NCBI GenBank assembly: GCA_965603125.1
Contig: CBFDBU010000001.1
Coordinates: forward strand, 1 to 64,000
Source: JAJRTA01 sp965603125
GTDB lineage: Bacteria; Zixibacteria; MSB-5A5; GN15; FEB-12
Reading direction: 5' to 3'
DNA length: 64,000 bases
Shown here: positions 1 to 8,262 of the stretch, piece after piece
How the letters are laid out: every line of letters starts with the position of its first letter
Numbering within the stretch: position 1 is the stretch's first letter
The notes under the pieces: generated by a model
What the model was told of the DNA's origin: nothing
The model's input: only the letters and a program-made list of their open reading frames with translations
Databases searched by the model: none
Translations under genes and position numbers: made by a program

Positions 1-286
1 AAAGAAAGAAACAACCAACACCCGATAGTTTTTGGAAAGTCCCGGAAGCGGGAATGACAAAGGGGGGCGGGAATGACAAACCTTCCAGTCCATGAATGTG
101 AAGGAGGTCTTTTTCAACAGCCCCACGGCCTTGTCTGACATAGCCCGGATTGCCTCACGATCCTTCGTTCGCCTTCAGAAACGTTCACGCCGAGAGCCTT
201 GGCAGCCTCCAGGCTGACCTGTCAACACTGCCCACGTCTCATCCCGCTCTTGCTTTTTCCGTGTGATGGATGTTTCTTGTCAGGCG
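1..286. repeat. Intergenic left edge with short palindromic/direct repeats
   Basis: No gene is supported here. Two 14-base direct copies of GCGGGAATGACAAA lie at 48-61 and 67-80. The first forms the right arm of a small hairpin, TCCCG-gaag-CGGGA (40-53), the style of the widespread 'cattcccgc' intergenic repeats. CTTTTTCAACAG at 109-120 recurs partly, in reverse orientation, at about 2037-2046 next to a TTTGTCAT. This suggests that both gaps flanking the first two genes carry pieces of one dispersed element. Confidence 0.4.
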
Positions 287-922
287 ATGTTCAAATCAAC
301 CGACGAGCATGCCAAAACCGTCACCAATCAGCTTGTGGCCGGTGGTTACTGGCCAGCGCTGGCGGCCAGGTTCTTAGCTGAGGGCAGGTACTCTCGGGCG
401 ATGGAGATATGCATGGCCAACCTGTCGCAGGAGCGGGGCCTGGTCGCGGGCAGACTTATCTACGCCCGGGTTTTGTTTCACGCCGGGCAAACAGAAGCCG
501 CCGCCGAACAGTTCTATTACGTCCTGTCGCGCAATCCGGACAACCTGGTGGCCCTGAAGTACTTAGGCGACCTCAAGTTCGCCGACGGCGATGAGATCGG
601 CGCCCTGGCGCACTACCGACGCATTCTGGAAATCGACCCGGAGTGCCACGGGCTGAAATCCGATCTGGCCCGCATCGACCGGGAAAAGACGCGCACCATA
701 ACACTTACCCGTTCCACAGAGAAAGTAGCGTCCCATAGAACGGGACATCCGCTTCGCAGGATTCCATTCTTCACGGAGACAATCGGTGATCTCTACATGG
801 AGCAGGGGTATCCGCGCCTGGCCGCCGAGGTCTACCGCTCTCTCGGCGAGAAACGGCAGAACTCCCGGCTGACGGAAAAACTCGCAAAAGCAGAACAAAG
901 CATTAAGCATAAGGAACATTGA
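287..922 (+). CDS. TPR-repeat protein
   Basis: A 211-residue protein with tetratricopeptide-like helices. One pair runs at about residues 25-115 (an ALAARFLAEGRYSRAMEIC helix, then an AEQFYYVLSRNPDNLVALKYLGDL repeat and a GALAHYRRILEIDPE repeat). Another lies near the C-terminus (GDLYMEQGYPRLAAEVYRSLG). No signal peptide or membrane segment is seen, so a cytoplasmic scaffold role is likely. I chose the ATG at 287; a GTG at 263 in the same frame would add eight residues. The stop at 922 nearly abuts the next gene, whose Shine-Dalgarno AAGGAA lies inside this frame, so the two are probably cotranscribed. The partner proteins cannot be told from sequence. Confidence 0.75.
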   Translation: MFKSTDEHAKTVTNQLVAGGYWPALAARFLAEGRYSRAMEICMANLSQERGLVAGRLIYARVLFHAGQTEAAAEQFYYVLSRNPDNLVALKYLGDLKFADGDEIGALAHYRRILEIDPECHGLKSDLARIDREKTRTITLTRSTEKVASHRTGHPLRRIPFFTETIGDLYMEQGYPRLAAEVYRSLGEKRQNSRLTEKLAKAEQSIKHKEH

Positions 923-923
923 C

Positions 924-2009
924 ATGTCAGCAGTCCGCATCGCCGCTCTGAGAAAGAAGGCCCGCAATGAGAATCTCGATGGACTGATTATCACGCGCCG
1001 TGATCGGATCCACTACCTTTGCGGTTACACCGGCTCCAACGGGCTTGTGGTCATCACCGCTAAAACGGCCTTGTTTCTGACCGATTTCCGCTATTTAGAT
1101 CAGTCGAAAATGGAGGTGAAAGGGGCCCGGGTCAATGTCATGGACAAGGGTGATTTGATTGTTTGCCTGTCCGAATTCCCCCAGTTGAATCAGAAGAACG
1201 CCAAGTATGGATATAGCAGTTCTCACCTCTCCGTCGCCGACCGCGACCGTATGCAGGCGGCGCTGCCGGAGACGCTGCTGGTGCCGGCCGACAAGCTTCT
1301 TTCCGACCTGGGCTGGGTCAAGGACAAGAAGGAGGTCGAGCTGATAGCCGGGGCGGTCGAGATAGGAGATACCGCCTTTGAGCGGGTTCTCAACCTGATC
1401 CAGCCGGGAGTCCGGGAACGCGAGATTGCGGCCGAACTGGAGTACCAGATGAAGATGCTTGGGGCGTCAAAACCCGCCTTTGATACGATTGTCGCCTCCG
1501 GCTATCGATCGGCGCTGCCGCACGGTGAGGCTTCCGACAAGAAGATCAGGAAGGGGGAGTTCATCACCTTTGACTTCGGCGCCGTGTACAAGGGCTATGT
1601 GTCGGATATGACCCGCACAGTTGTTTGCGGCAAGGCCTCGGCCCGACAGAAGAAAATCTACAACCTGGTTCTGAAGGCCCAGAAGGCGGGCATCCGCAAG
1701 GTCAGGGCGGGCGTGATGGCTAAGGTGGTGGACGGCGTCTGCCGCAGGATCATCACCAGGGCCGGTTATGGTAAGAACTTCGGTCACGGCACCGGTCATG
1801 GTATCGGCGTCTTTTACGATCCTATCCACACAGGTCCCCGGGTGGCCGCCGTCTCCGAAGATAAGCTGATGGTAAACAATGTGATAACTATTGAACCAGG
1901 CATCTATATCTCCGGCTGGGGAGGGGTGCGAATCGAGGATGATGTGGTCGTAACCCGTACCGGCGCAAGAGTACTGAACCGAGCGCCAAAAAACTTGTTG
2001 GAACTGTAA
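924..2009 (+). CDS. pepP: Xaa-Pro aminopeptidase / M24B metallopeptidase
   Basis: A 361-residue pita-bread-fold aminopeptidase that removes N-terminal residues preceding proline. The N-terminal creatinase-like domain (residues 1-130, with ITRRDRIHYLCGYTGSNG) is followed by the M24 catalytic domain. All five dinuclear metal ligands are visible: Asp in FDFGAVYKGYVSDMTRT (about 217 and 228), His in GHGTGHGIG (about 292), Glu in TIEPGIY (about 324) and Glu in RIEDDVVV (about 338). The length matches short bacterial PepQ/PepP enzymes. The start has AAGGAA seven bases upstream. No signal peptide, so cytoplasmic. In many bacteria this gene sits directly before efp or accB; here accB follows after a gap of about 215 bases. 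Distinguishing PepP from PepQ is not secure. Confidence 0.9.
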   Translation: MSAVRIAALRKKARNENLDGLIITRRDRIHYLCGYTGSNGLVVITAKTALFLTDFRYLDQSKMEVKGARVNVMDKGDLIVCLSEFPQLNQKNAKYGYSSSHLSVADRDRMQAALPETLLVPADKLLSDLGWVKDKKEVELIAGAVEIGDTAFERVLNLIQPGVREREIAAELEYQMKMLGASKPAFDTIVASGYRSALPHGEASDKKIRKGEFITFDFGAVYKGYVSDMTRTVVCGKASARQKKIYNLVLKAQKAGIRKVRAGVMAKVVDGVCRRIITRAGYGKNFGHGTGHGIGVFYDPIHTGPRVAAVSEDKLMVNNVITIEPGIYISGWGGVRIEDDVVVTRTGARVLNRAPKNLLEL

Positions 2010-2225
2010 CGGCGTGATTCTATACTTTAGCAGGTTGTTGAAAAAGCATTTTGTCATACTCGGAAGCCGGCGGAGGGGCTCAGAGTTGACCTGTAATGGA
2101 AGGCAGTTGCTGTTTTTCATTCTGTTCTGAGTTTTTCACCAGCCTGTTGGAACCGTTGGTTTGGTCATATCGATGCCCAGAACCCCGGATGCTGTGTTTT
2201 GGCCGGGATGGCCGCAGAGGTGGAA
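2010..2225. other. Intergenic gap with fragment of dispersed repeat
   Basis: No convincing gene. GTTGAAAAAG followed by TTTTGTCAT (2037-2057) resembles, in inverse orientation, the material at 55-120. No clear promoter was found for accB; the gap could hold one or be read through from the peptidase gene. Confidence 0.3.
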
Positions 2226-2714
2226 ATGAATACGAACTTCATTAAGAAACTAATCAGACTCGTTGAGGAGTCCGAGATTGAGTCACTTGAAGTCTCCAGT
2301 TGGGGGCGGAGAGTGAAGGTAGTCCAGAGGGCGAGCGGTTCCACCAACGGTCACAATCCGGGGCCGGCGGTGATGACACCGGTGGCAGCGACACCTTCTG
2401 CGGCTGTCACACCCGTGCCTCCTATGCCCACCCCGGCTCCGGCCGAGCCGGTGCCTGCGGAAGATACGAACCGCTACGTTGAAATAAAATCCCCGATGGT
2501 AGGCACGTTCTACGCCGCTCCTTCGCCGGAAGCCTCGCCGTACGTGTCGCCAAACGAGAAGATCAATGTGGGGCAGGTGGTCTGTATTGTGGAAGCGATG
2601 AAGCTCATGAACGAAATCGAATCTGAGATCAGCGGTCGGGTGGTGAATATCCTGGTGGAGAACGCTCAACCGGTGGAGTTTGGGCAGACGCTGTTCCTGA
2701 TTGACCCCCAGTAG
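2226..2714 (+). CDS. accB: Biotin carboxyl carrier protein of acetyl-CoA carboxylase
   Basis: A 162-residue carrier that holds the biotin carboxylated by AccC and passes CO2 to acetyl-CoA, the first step of fatty-acid synthesis. The N-terminal helix FIKKLIRLVEESEIESLEV is typical. A Pro/Ala/Thr-rich flexible linker covers about residues 40-85. The C-terminal biotinyl domain has the EAMKLMNEIE motif with the acceptor lysine at about residue 126. I chose the ATG at 2226, giving the usual AccB N-terminus; the frame is open back to 2199. It would normally be followed by accC. Here pilT intervenes, and accC lies about 1.5 kb downstream. The carboxyltransferase genes accA/accD are not in the window. 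Confidence 0.95.
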   Translation: MNTNFIKKLIRLVEESEIESLEVSSWGRRVKVVQRASGSTNGHNPGPAVMTPVAATPSAAVTPVPPMPTPAPAEPVPAEDTNRYVEIKSPMVGTFYAAPSPEASPYVSPNEKINVGQVVCIVEAMKLMNEIESEISGRVVNILVENAQPVEFGQTLFLIDPQ

Positions 2715-2744
2715 CCCGCCGGCAGACCAGGGAAAGGGATTTCC

Positions 2745-3896
2745 ATGAATCTAAAGCAGATGCTGGTCGAGATGCAGAACCGTCGGGCGTCCGACCTTCA
2801 TATCCGTGTAGGCAATCGCCCTCACTTGCGAGTTAACGGTCTCCTCGAAGAGATAACCACTGATCCTGTCACGATTGATTTGATGGATCAGATCGTCTCG
2901 CAGATTCTCAACGAGAATCAGCAGGAACGTTTCCACCGCAAGCACGAAATGGACCTGGCTCTCTCGGTGGCCAAGTTGGGTCGTTTCCGGGTGAATCTGT
3001 ATCGTCAGCGTGGTACCAGCGGGGTCGCACTCCGCGCCGTGAACACGATCGTGCCTTCATTCGAGGAGTTGAACCTCCCCGATGTTGTCAAGAGCCTGGC
3101 CGAGGCGCAGCGGGGACTTGTTGTCATAACCGGAACCACCGGGTCGGGAAAGTCGACCACGCTGGCGTCACTGATAGAAGCGATGAACGCCAGCAGTGCG
3201 GTCAACATACTGACGGTTGAGGACCCGATTGAGTACATATATCGTGACAAGAAGTCCCTTATTTCTCAGCGAGAAGTGGGCGGCGATACCGAGAGTTTCG
3301 CTTCGGCCCTCAGGCACGCCTTTCGTCAGGATCCCGACGTGATCCTCATCGGCGAGGTGCGTGACCTGGAGACGATGTCAATCGCCCTGACTGCCGCCGA
3401 TACCGGGCACCTGGTCCTGACCACACTGCATACTCTGAATGTGGTGGAGACGATTACGAGAATCATATCCTTCTTCCCTCCTCACCAGCAGCAGCAGATC
3501 CGGTTGCTCCTGGGCGGCACGCTCAAGGCAATTGTCTGCCAGCGGTTGCTTGCTCGTGCGGACATGCCCGGTCGTGTGCCTGCGCTTGAAATCATGATCA
3601 ATTCCGGCGCCATCCGCGAGTGTATCCTGGATCCTGAGAAGACCGTGGAGATCCCCGATCTCCTGGAGCAGGGAACCGTCCAGTACGGAATGCAGACCTT
3701 CGACCAGTCGATAATGAAGCTGCACAAGCAGGGGCTTATCTCATTCGAAGAAGCAATGGCCAACGCCACTAATCCCGACGATTTCGACTTGCGCATCAGG
3801 GGTATCACCGGTTCCGCGGATCGCTGGGATGATGAGACGAAAGGCGTGGATAGCTCAGCCGGCGAGGGGATGGGTCAGGATTTCAACAAGTACTGA
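2745..3896 (+). CDS. pilT: Type IV pilus retraction ATPase PilT
   Basis: A 383-residue secretion-type hexameric ATPase that powers pilus retraction (twitching motility). The N-terminal PAS-like domain begins LKQMLVEMQNRRASDLHIRVG. The ATPase core has Walker A GTTGSGKSTTLA (about residues 130-141), an Asp box, Walker B VILIGEVRD and the His box TGHLVLTTLHT. The C-terminus shows the PilT-style AIRECILDPEKT and YGMQTFDQSIMKL region. It lacks the long N-terminal domain of PilB/GspE, which favours PilT (or PilU). AGGGAAAGG precedes the ATG. It lies between accB and accC with no other pilus gene in the window, so its partners are elsewhere. Confidence 0.93.
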   Translation: MNLKQMLVEMQNRRASDLHIRVGNRPHLRVNGLLEEITTDPVTIDLMDQIVSQILNENQQERFHRKHEMDLALSVAKLGRFRVNLYRQRGTSGVALRAVNTIVPSFEELNLPDVVKSLAEAQRGLVVITGTTGSGKSTTLASLIEAMNASSAVNILTVEDPIEYIYRDKKSLISQREVGGDTESFASALRHAFRQDPDVILIGEVRDLETMSIALTAADTGHLVLTTLHTLNVVETITRIISFFPPHQQQQIRLLLGGTLKAIVCQRLLARADMPGRVPALEIMINSGAIRECILDPEKTVEIPDLLEQGTVQYGMQTFDQSIMKLHKQGLISFEEAMANATNPDDFDLRIRGITGSADRWDDETKGVDSSAGEGMGQDFNKY

Positions 3897-4225
3897 TCGG
3901 TGTGGAGGCAGAGGGCGACCGGTTATGAGACCGCCGAACTGCCCCCGCCATCCATGAACAGCAGAACTTTGTATAAGCGATGAATGGTCGTCTTCGGGAG
4001 CGTGGTCTGCGTGAGGAACCGGTCTTCTTCAGACGTGCAGGCGCTGATCGGACTAATCGGTTATCGGATACTAACTTAGGGGATTAAGCGATAAGAAGAC
4101 CCACCGTCGGCGGCTATCTCTTTTGGAGTTGTTCTGTATAACGATATGGCTTATATTAGCGCCCTGTTTGCTTAAGACGGAAGTCACTGGACCAATTGCG
4201 CCCAGAGCGCGGGAAGAGGACCGAT
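3897..4225. other. Non-coding gap between pilT and accC
   Basis: A stretch of 329 bases with no supported gene. The left part holds only a weak hairpin (CGGT-tatgag-ACCG near 3921). The right part becomes AT-richer and holds the accC promoter candidate listed separately. Confidence 0.4.
4129..4157 (+). promoter_or_regulatory. Candidate sigma70-type promoter for accC
   Basis: TTGTTC (4129-4134), a 17-base spacer and TATATT (4152-4157) stand about 65 bases before the chosen accC start, inside the only AT-rich patch of this gap. The -10 box is good and the -35 box partial. It would explain how accC is expressed although pilT separates it from accB. Confidence 0.4.
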
Positions 4226-5719
4226 TTGTTCAAGAAAGTACTGATCGCCAATCGGGGCGAGATTGCGCTTCGGATCATCCGCGCCTGCCACGAACTTGGC
4301 CTGACAACGGTGGCGGTCTATTCCGAGGCCGATCGCGACGCCCTCCATGTGCGCTTCGCCGATGAGGATGTCTGTATCGGTCCTGCCCCCCCGGCCGAGT
4401 CGTATCTTGACTCCAAGCGGATAATCGCCGCCGCGGAGGTGACCAACGCCGGAGCAATACATCCCGGCTACGGATTCCTGGCCGAGAACGCCGATTTCGC
4501 CGAAATCTGCGAGTCTTGCGGGCTGACATTTATCGGCCCCAAGCCGGAGCAGATTCGTCAGATGGGCGACAAGGTCATTGCCAAGGAACTGATGGCGAAG
4601 GCCGGTGTTCCCGTCGTGCCGGGCTCCGAGAGCGTAGTCGGCTCCTTTGCCGAGGCGCGGGAAGTGGCCGTCGAGATAGGTTACCCAGTGATGCTCAAGG
4701 CGGTGGCAGGCGGCGGTGGCAAAGGGATGCGCATGTGCCGCGACGAGGCGGAACTCGAGCGCGGCTTCCACATCGCCTCCACCGAAGCCGCCAACTCCTT
4801 CGGCAATCCCGACCTGTACTTAGAGAAGCTGATCCTCAAACCCCATCACGTGGAGATTCAGATTGTCGGCGATACGCATGGCAACTTCGTCCACATCGGT
4901 GAACGGGACTGCTCTGTTCAGCGTCGCCACCAGAAGCTGGTGGAGGAAACGCCTTCGCCGTTGATGACCCCGGAACTGCGGCTGAAAATGGGACGGGCGG
5001 CAGTCGAAGGCGCCAGGATGGTCGACTACCGCGGAGTGGGAACAATCGAGTTCCTGGTCGATAGTGATCGCAACTTCTATTTCATGGAAATGAACACGCG
5101 TATTCAGGTCGAGCATCCCGTTACCGAGGAAGCGTACGAGGTCGATCTGCTCCAGGAGCAGTTGCGGATTGCGCTGGGCGAGAAATTGTCGTTCCGGCAG
5201 GAAGAAATGGTGCCGAAATGGGCCGCCATCGAGTTTAGAATCAACGCCGAGGACGTCGACAAGGACTTCCGCCCCACACCGGGACGGATTACCGCTCTGC
5301 ACATTCCGGGCGGACTCGGGGTGAGAGTGGACCGGGCCGTCTATACCGGTTACACCATTCCGCCCTATTATGATTCGATGATCGCCAAACTGATCGTCAA
5401 GGCCCGTACCCGCCGGGAAGCTCTCATAAGGATGGAGCGCGCACTCGATGAATTCATTATCGAGGGCATTCCCACCACGATTCCCTTTCATCGAAAAGTC
5501 GTCAGACATCCCGACTTCGTAGCCGGCCGCTACGATCTCACCTTTGTTGAATCGGCCCTGGAGAAGGATAGGGCCGAACCGGAGTCGACGCCGGGCCGCG
5601 TGGTTCTCAAGCGAGGGCAGGAACCCGTCGACACAGAGAAGCCGGTGGAGCCCGTCGGTGACCCGGAAGCAGAAGCGCAGATGGAGCACACCGGCAGGGC
5701 CGATTCAGAGAATGCTTAG
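4226..5719 (+). CDS. accC: Acetyl-CoA carboxylase, biotin carboxylase subunit
   Basis: A 497-residue ATP-grasp enzyme that carboxylates the biotin of AccB using bicarbonate and ATP. The N-terminal pre-ATP-grasp domain opens with FKKVLIANRGEIALRIIRA. The glycine-rich ATP loop AVAGGGGKGMRM lies at about residues 155-170. The metal- and bicarbonate-binding region is seen in EMNTRIQVEHPVTE (about 280-293). The biotin carboxylase C-terminal domain ends near residue 445. A hydrophilic tail of about 50 residues rich in Glu and Pro exceeds the usual length of about 450. I chose the TTG at 4226 because AGAGGA lies six to seven bases upstream and it gives the canonical N-terminus; a TTG at 4196 would extend it. 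The downstream gcvH is only 14 bases away. Confidence 0.93.
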   Translation: MFKKVLIANRGEIALRIIRACHELGLTTVAVYSEADRDALHVRFADEDVCIGPAPPAESYLDSKRIIAAAEVTNAGAIHPGYGFLAENADFAEICESCGLTFIGPKPEQIRQMGDKVIAKELMAKAGVPVVPGSESVVGSFAEAREVAVEIGYPVMLKAVAGGGGKGMRMCRDEAELERGFHIASTEAANSFGNPDLYLEKLILKPHHVEIQIVGDTHGNFVHIGERDCSVQRRHQKLVEETPSPLMTPELRLKMGRAAVEGARMVDYRGVGTIEFLVDSDRNFYFMEMNTRIQVEHPVTEEAYEVDLLQEQLRIALGEKLSFRQEEMVPKWAAIEFRINAEDVDKDFRPTPGRITALHIPGGLGVRVDRAVYTGYTIPPYYDSMIAKLIVKARTRREALIRMERALDEFIIEGIPTTIPFHRKVVRHPDFVAGRYDLTFVESALEKDRAEPESTPGRVVLKRGQEPVDTEKPVEPVGDPEAEAQMEHTGRADSENA

Positions 5720-5733
5720 AATTGGAGGTTGAG

Positions 5734-6114
5734 GTGAACATACCGTCGGATCTCAGGTACACGGAAGAGCACGAATGGGTAAGAATTGAAGGACAGATAG
5801 CCTGGATCGGAATAACCGACTACGCTCAGGGGGAGTTGGGGGATATCGTTTTTATAGAGCTGCCCTCCGCAGGCGATGCAATCGAGAAGAAGAAGGAGTT
5901 CGGCACTATCGAGGCGGTCAAGGCGGTTTCGGAAATGTACTCGCCGCTGAGCGGGAAAGTCGTCGAGATCAACACCGCCCTTGAGGATGATCCGATGATC
6001 GTCAACCGTGACCCATACGGGGAAGGATGGATGATAAAGATCGAGATGTCAGATCCGTCTGAGGTTGACCAGCTTCTCAACGCTGCGGATTACGGGGACC
6101 TGACAGGCTCATGA
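5734..6114 (+). CDS. gcvH: Glycine cleavage system H protein
   Basis: A 126-residue lipoyl carrier that shuttles the aminomethyl group from the P protein to the T protein during glycine decarboxylation. LRYTEEHEWVRIEG opens the lipoyl fold. The lipoylation site is the lysine of GTIEAVKAVSEMYSP at about residue 63. The C-terminal NRDPYGEGWMIKIE is typical. I chose the GTG at 5734, which has GGAGG five bases upstream; a TTG at 5722 would overlap that Shine-Dalgarno site. It is probably cotranscribed with accC and with gcvPA, 50 bases downstream. The gcvT gene that normally stands with gcvH is not found in the window. Confidence 0.95.
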   Translation: MNIPSDLRYTEEHEWVRIEGQIAWIGITDYAQGELGDIVFIELPSAGDAIEKKKEFGTIEAVKAVSEMYSPLSGKVVEINTALEDDPMIVNRDPYGEGWMIKIEMSDPSEVDQLLNAADYGDLTGS

Positions 6115-6164
6115 TGTTTGTCGGCAAGCGCTCAACCTCCCGGCCTTGCTGAGTGGATCAGAAT

Positions 6165-7520
6165 ATGGTGTACATACCCATCACTGACGATGACCGTCGG
6201 AAAATGCTTGAGACAACAGGCGTACGGGATATCGAGCAGTTGCTGTCCGGCATCCCGGGTGACCTTCGGTTGGATCGCGAACTTGATATCGAGGCTCTCT
6301 CAGAGATGGAACTGCTTCGGGAGATAGACGGTCTGGCCGCAAGAAATACCAACGAGTTGGTCTGTTTTGCCGGCGGAGGCGTGTATGACCATTTTATCCC
6401 TGCCGCCGTCGGGACAATAACCAGCCGCCCGGAATTCCTGACCGCCTACACACCCTACCAGCCGGAAGTGGCCCAGGGCACATTGCAAGTGACATACGAG
6501 TTTCAGACCCACATCTGTCGGCTGACGGGGATGGATGTGGCCAACGCCTCGATGTACGACGGCGCTTCGGCGGCGGCCGAGGCGGCGGTTCTCGCCACTC
6601 GCGTGACCCGCCGCAACCGGGTGGTCGTATCCGAGGCGGTCAGCCCGCTCTATCGTGAAGTCATCAAAACCTATCTGAGCGGTCTCGGCGTGGAACTGGT
6701 ATCGGTTCCTGCTACAGACGGGCTCAGCGATCCGGATCGGATCGCCCGTTCCGTTGATGACGCTGCCGCCTGCGTGATACTCAGCCAACCGAACTTCTTC
6801 GGGCTGCTTGAGGATATGGAACCGGTCGCGGAATTGATCCACAAGGTCGGCGGCAAAATGATCATCGCTATTGACCCGATCGCCCAGGCTATTCTCAAGA
6901 CGCCGGCGGAACTCGGGGCGGACATTGTTGTGGGCGAAGGTCAGCCGCTGGGTATCCCGATGTCGTTTGGCGGGCCGCTTCTGGGCTTTTTCGCCGCCAG
7001 GAAGGAGCTGGTGCGCAGCGTGCCGGGCCGGATTGTCGCCCGCACGACCGATAACGACGGACGAACGGGATTCGTGCTTACACTGCAGACCAGGGAGCAG
7101 CATATTCGTCGCGAGAAAGCCACGTCAAACATTTGCACTAACCAGGCGCTCTGCGCCACGGCCGCGGCGGTGTACATGACCCTTATGGGGAAATCCGGTC
7201 TCAGGAGAGCGGCCCTGCTGTCTGCAGAGCGTGCCCGGCAGGCAGCCCGGCGGGTTTTCGAGCTGGATGGTTTTGAGCCCTATTTCCCCGGCAAATATGT
7301 GCGTGAGTTCGCAGTGAGAACACCGCTGCCGGCGGAGGAAACCGTGCTGTCGATGGTAGAACGAGGAGTTCTTCCGGGAATCGACGCCGGCCGCTGGTAC
7401 GACGGTATGAACCATTGTCTTATCGTAGCCACCACTGAGAAGCGAACCGCAGAGGACGTTGCCCGGCTGGTCGATGGCCTCAAGGAGCTGTCCCAAAACC
7501 ATGCACTGTCCCAAATGTGA
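6165..7520 (+). CDS. gcvPA: Glycine dehydrogenase (decarboxylating) subunit 1
   Basis: A 451-residue alpha half of the two-subunit P protein, which decarboxylates glycine with pyridoxal phosphate. Typical signatures are the N-terminal YIPITDDDRRKMLE, AGGGVYDHFIPAAV, FLTAYTPYQPEVAQGTLQ and the central DIVVGEGQPLGIPMSFGGP. It is a PLP-fold type I protein, but the PLP lysine is carried by the partner GcvPB. I chose the ATG at 6165; a GTG at 6153 is in frame. Its 3' end overlaps the next gene by 20 bases, implying translational coupling. gcvPB, normally adjacent, lies about 1.7 kb downstream behind three other genes. Confidence 0.95.
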   Translation: MVYIPITDDDRRKMLETTGVRDIEQLLSGIPGDLRLDRELDIEALSEMELLREIDGLAARNTNELVCFAGGGVYDHFIPAAVGTITSRPEFLTAYTPYQPEVAQGTLQVTYEFQTHICRLTGMDVANASMYDGASAAAEAAVLATRVTRRNRVVVSEAVSPLYREVIKTYLSGLGVELVSVPATDGLSDPDRIARSVDDAAACVILSQPNFFGLLEDMEPVAELIHKVGGKMIIAIDPIAQAILKTPAELGADIVVGEGQPLGIPMSFGGPLLGFFAARKELVRSVPGRIVARTTDNDGRTGFVLTLQTREQHIRREKATSNICTNQALCATAAAVYMTLMGKSGLRRAALLSAERARQAARRVFELDGFEPYFPGKYVREFAVRTPLPAEETVLSMVERGVLPGIDAGRWYDGMNHCLIVATTEKRTAEDVARLVDGLKELSQNHALSQM

Positions 7521-7848
7521 TTGTGAATTGGAAAACGGGAGCACACGCTGCCATATCTGTGGATGGGAGACATCCGAAAGCAGTCCGACGGGTTGGGTGG
7601 CGCTCGGATGCGTGGACGGGAAAGCCTTTGCCGATCTTGCCCGCGGAGCCTTGGAGTCGGCGGGAATTCCGGTCGTGGTAATTTCCGGGTCCGGTTTTTT
7701 CGGCGATATCGGGTTGCCTTTGAATCCAATTTTCGACCCCAAGCTGTCGTGTAGTTTTGAGATATCGGTCCCCGCTGTACATCGTTCGGAGGCCGCCGAC
7801 CTGCTGAGTATAACACTCGGCGATAAGTGGAAAAGAAAGGCCGACTGA
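7501..7848 (+). CDS. Zinc-ribbon protein with DUF2007-like C-terminal part
   Basis: A 115-residue small protein. It opens with a four-cysteine zinc ribbon (MHCPKCDCELE, then CHICGWE, residues 1-25). The rest resembles the small domain often called DUF2007 (GWVALGCVDGKAFADLARGALESAGIPVVVIS), thought to bind or signal but without known function. The ATG at 7501 lies within the end of gcvPA; the frame is open further upstream but would lack the ribbon at its N-terminus. It is followed with no gap by a paralogue of similar layout. Position inside the glycine-cleavage operon may mean an accessory role, but that is inference only. Confidence 0.75.
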   Translation: MHCPKCDCELENGSTRCHICGWETSESSPTGWVALGCVDGKAFADLARGALESAGIPVVVISGSGFFGDIGLPLNPIFDPKLSCSFEISVPAVHRSEAADLLSITLGDKWKRKAD

Positions 7849-8232
7849 ATGCCGTACTGTCCTCGATGTAAATACGAATATCCGCAAACTGACCTTATCT
7901 GCCCTGAGTGCAACGAAGCGCTTGTGGATGAACTGATACCGAAAAGAGCGGCGGCAATGACTCCCGACGGCAGTTGGGTTGTCGTGGGTGGTGTCGCCGA
8001 TCAGGTGGAAATCATGACGGCCAAGAGTTCGCTCGATTCCAGCAATATACCATCAATGGTTACGCCCTCCGGGTTCGGCGATGTCGAGCGGGCTCCGTCA
8101 ACGGGCAACCACGCAAAGAACCCGGAGAACGAGGGAAGCCTGATTATGGTTCCCCGGGAGTATCAGGAGGAGGCGATTCTGCTCCTGGGCAGCATCCTGG
8201 GTGATGATTTCGTTGACAAGGAAGCCCCGTGA
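7849..8232 (+). CDS. Zinc-ribbon protein with DUF2007-like C-terminal part (second copy)
   Basis: A 127-residue protein of the same plan as its upstream neighbour: a zinc ribbon MPYCPRCKYEY...ICPECNEAL (residues 1-25), then WVVVGGVADQVEIMTAKSSLDSSNIPSMV, a DUF2007-like segment, and a C-terminal REYQEEAILLLGSILGDD helix. The ATG follows the TGA of the previous gene directly, so both are read from one message. The two proteins are clearly related in architecture but diverged in sequence, consistent with an old tandem duplication. No catalytic residues are seen. Function is unknown. Confidence 0.75.
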   Translation: MPYCPRCKYEYPQTDLICPECNEALVDELIPKRAAAMTPDGSWVVVGGVADQVEIMTAKSSLDSSNIPSMVTPSGFGDVERAPSTGNHAKNPENEGSLIMVPREYQEEAILLLGSILGDDFVDKEAP

Positions 8233-8262
8233 TCTGAAAATACCAAACAACAGGGAATGTAC

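Noticed and set aside
5540..5690. Opposite-strand open frames inside accC and other housekeeping genes
   Set aside because: They are composition-driven shadows of high-GC genes, with no ribosome site or domain.
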